From contig VWYX01000341.1 of NCBI GenBank assembly GCA_013396525.1, forward strand, positions 322,311 to 386,310: DNA of 64,000 nt. The letters run 5' to 3'. Numbering within the stretch: position 1 is the first letter of the stretch; each line of letters begins with the position of its first letter. This stretch comes from Chaetorhynchus papuensis (Eukaryota > Chordata > Aves > Passeriformes > Rhipiduridae). Of the stretch, positions 61,755 through 64,000 are shown piece by piece. The notes under the pieces were generated by a model. That model did not search any database. It was given only the letters and a program-made list of their open reading frames with translations, and was not told where the DNA came from. Both the position numbers and the translations under genes were made by a program.

Positions 61755-61918
61755 CTGTCCATGGACAGCTGTGCCACCAGTGTCACATCGGTGTTGTCTG
61801 CAGCAGGCTCATACTCGTAATGGAGAAAATACAAGTGAGTGCGATGGACGGTGAAGCGCTCCCGACGGAATTCATAGCACAGGTCATCCTCGTCCAGCTC
61901 CGACAGCTGCTTCTGGAG
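61755..61918 (-). CDS. LARGE1: LARGE1 coding exon (fifth from last), residues ~430-484
   Basis: This 164-base exon opens the second glycosyltransferase domain (GT49 family, beta-1,3-glucuronyltransferase activity). It begins after a TTGCAG acceptor in phase 0 with Leu-Gln-Lys-Gln, continues through an acidic stretch (LSELDEDDLCYEF) and the segment RRERFTVHRTHLYFLHYEYE, and ends with LSMDR. The Arg codon is split AG|G over a CAG|GTAG donor. An open frame continues upstream to an ATG at 62152, but that part reads through intron: the pyrimidine-rich tract and AG at 61919-61927 mark the true exon edge. The preceding exon is not found between 61919 and 64000, so the upstream intron is longer than 2 kb. 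The sequence is clearly LARGE-like over its whole length. Confidence 0.93.
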
Positions 61919-64000
61919 CTGCAAGGGAAGAGTGGACATAAACATCATTGCCTTGTAATCCTTTTGGCAAATCAGAGAGAACCAGGAGGCTGGGAACTTG
62001 CAGAATGATGCAACGAGGAGTGGAAGTGGAACATACAGAGTAGCAGGGTTTTCCTGAGCCTCCTGATACTGCACTAGTGTTGATGCTGACAGAGCTTTAG
62101 CAATGAATTTCTTCAGCTCTCTAGTAGTTTGTGAGAACTCTGTCTTTCCCATGCAGGCTAACTAAAACAAAGTTACCAGTGTTTATCAATATTCACACCT
62201 GCACTTGTTTTTCCCAGATTGTTATGACTTCAAATAGAAAAACACTTGTGAACGGAGGTGCTAGAGCTGGGCCAATCCCCTCGAGGGGTGGATGGCCAGA
62301 GAACCAATTACTTAATGACATCTAGCTCACTTAGCAAACTAACATATAAAAACCTTGGGAAAAAAGCCATTAAACCCAGCTTTGCTGCTATCTCTACTGA
62401 CCTGGACTTGTGTGGCTTTTCTACGCATCCGCGTTACAACAGTGACACACAAGAGATTAGAAGGAAGGACTTGCAAGTAAATTCCTAACACAGAGAGGAC
62501 ACCGTATTATGGTCTATATGTTCTATATATTACCTGTATTGCATACTTTCAACATCCAGACTAGCCATGAAACAGTGAACTGTCACAGGCTGAATAATCA
62601 CCAAGCTTCGGAGTCAGTGTTCCATTTTGATGCATAATTTCATCCTTACTAGAAGCAGTGTTTCACACTAGTCACAGACATACTGCACTAAACAACACTC
62701 AGCAGCACATTCAGCACTGAGAGATTCCTGTTCTGCTGCCTCTGCTGGAGAACAGCAGCTGCTGCTACCAGCATGGACAGACAGCTGGAAAAGTAACATC
62801 TTTAACTAACTGATCATTACTCCTTCTCTTGAGAATGATGTTCTTTTCACTGCAGAAGTGCCAGAATTAAGCTTACACTTTTAATAGGATTTATGCTTCT
62901 GGATACCTCGTTTGAGAAACCTGGAGGATGGCAGATAACTTCTTGGCTCCCTTGAAAACCAAGCCCCTACGATATCAAAATGGGCATCTCAAAGCAATCC
63001 AATCCCAAGTTTCTCAGATGTGTAGCTTTAAGAGAATAAAAGTTTAGCTCTGGACAAAGGTAGCAGTGAAAAACTGACCAAATGTCTACGCAGCTGACCA
63101 ATTCCATTCCTAAACTAATTATTTTGGGGGTTGGACTAGACGGTCATTAAAAGGTCTCTTCCAACTCAAACTATTCTATGGTTTTATGATTCTATGATTT
63201 TAAAGCCAAGCATGTAAGCTAGGCTACTGAAAACACATTATTTTAAAAAGAAAAAACAGTCATACCTGCAGTAAAATGTTACGAAGATGAAATTTATTTA
63301 TGGTCTTAACAAGTGAAATTGAGTTCAGTGTCTATTGCTCTAAAATGTAGGTTACTAATAAGGGTATCATTTTTATATTTAATTTCTTAAAAGCATCCTA
63401 TAAGAATAGTCAATTAGTAAAATATTCATCAGCAAATGAGAAAAATACTAATTTTATAGGAATTTTACAAATTTTGATAAAAATCGCAGTGTACCTCAAA
63501 ACTATTTCATGAAAAAGATTATTGAATTATAGACATCTTTTTGTCCTGCTCAGAATGATTAAAGTAACAGTTTCACCATGTTGAAGAAAAAAAATATGGA
63601 AAAGGTAGATATTTTTTATTCTGATATTGTGTTAAGAAGAGCTGTTGTTCTTGGAACTGTAAGCATAATGGTTGCCATCCACAGTGCTTAAAACTGAATG
63701 TTTTCCTGTGAAGGCTGATGGAGTAATTCCTGATATTTTCCTGTACGTCACTCTATAATCTTCTGAAAAATGGAAGTACCTACTTTGATTCCAGTGAGTT
63801 TTGGATCAGGCTGTCAGTCTTTTCTGCTCTTGTTCTTCACAGATCTTAAAACACCCCTCAAGAGGGACTGCTTTTAGAAAGATGAGAGTCTGAATCTTGA
63901 CAAATCTTTACTCAGGCAAAACTATTGATATCAAGATCTCCTTTAGGTGGAATAGAAATCAGGAGTTCTTTTACGTATCCTTGGAGTTTCATTTTTTCTG
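61919..64000 (-). other. Partial LARGE1 intron running off the window
   Basis: At least 2082 bases of intron upstream of the first visible exon. Apart from a CR1 3' end at 63122-63202 it is AT-rich unique-looking sequence. No exon joining to the Leu-Gln-Lys start of the exon at 61918 was seen, so the preceding exon lies beyond 64000. Confidence 0.75.
63122..63202 (+). mobile_element. CR1 LINE 3' terminus, plus strand
   Basis: A short 3' end: 'gggggttggactagacggtc', 'aaaggtctcttccaactcaa', then 'ctattctatggttttatgat' and 'tctatgattt', the 8-base tail repeats that end CR1. It lies antisense to LARGE1. Confidence 0.88.

Noticed and set aside
61919..62152. Upstream extension of the LARGE1 frame to an ATG at 62152
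   Set aside because: A clear pyrimidine tract and CAG acceptor at 61919 mark the exon start, and the extension lacks LARGE similarity.

Overview
This is vertebrate nuclear DNA, and the repeat content points to a bird. There is one split gene with GT-AG introns of several kilobases. About ten fragments of CR1 LINEs, the dominant avian retrotransposon, carry the usual 3' end with short ATTCTATG-type tails. There are also LTR remnants of endogenous retroviruses. One of these (52278-52870) resembles an LTR family I know from non-galliform birds, so a neoavian species is my best guess, but that is inference.

The only protein-coding gene I can support is LARGE1 on the minus strand. Its last five coding exons are 61755-61918, 57098-57376, 50163-50309, 44894-45089 and 39907-40104. 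They join in frame to 327 residues. If the protein has the human length of 756, these are residues 430-756, nearly all of the second (GT49-type, glucuronyltransferase) domain of this bifunctional Golgi enzyme. It includes the Asp-Ile-Asp metal-binding motif, which falls at residues 563-565. The first, xylosyltransferase, half lies beyond position 64000. A 3' UTR probably runs from 39906 down to about 38750.

Region by region: 1-38700 is gene-free DNA downstream of LARGE1, holding CR1 fragments, one complete solo LTR (7963-8396), an ancient L3/CR1-like LINE relic (about 36640-37225) and a TG microsatellite. From 38750 to 64000 is the 3' part of LARGE1 with its introns. These contain two more solo LTRs (40464-40842, inserted inside an older CR1, and 52278-52870), further CR1 fragments and two strong hairpins. 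In mammals the neighbour beyond the LARGE1 3' end is SYN3; I see no SYN3 exon here.

I found no operon, CRISPR array, RNA gene or new multi-gene system. The observations most worth a second look are the two solo LTRs with intact signals and target-site duplications, the nested LTR-in-CR1 insertion in the last LARGE1 intron, a 62-base duplicated unit of unknown family, and the intronic hairpins.
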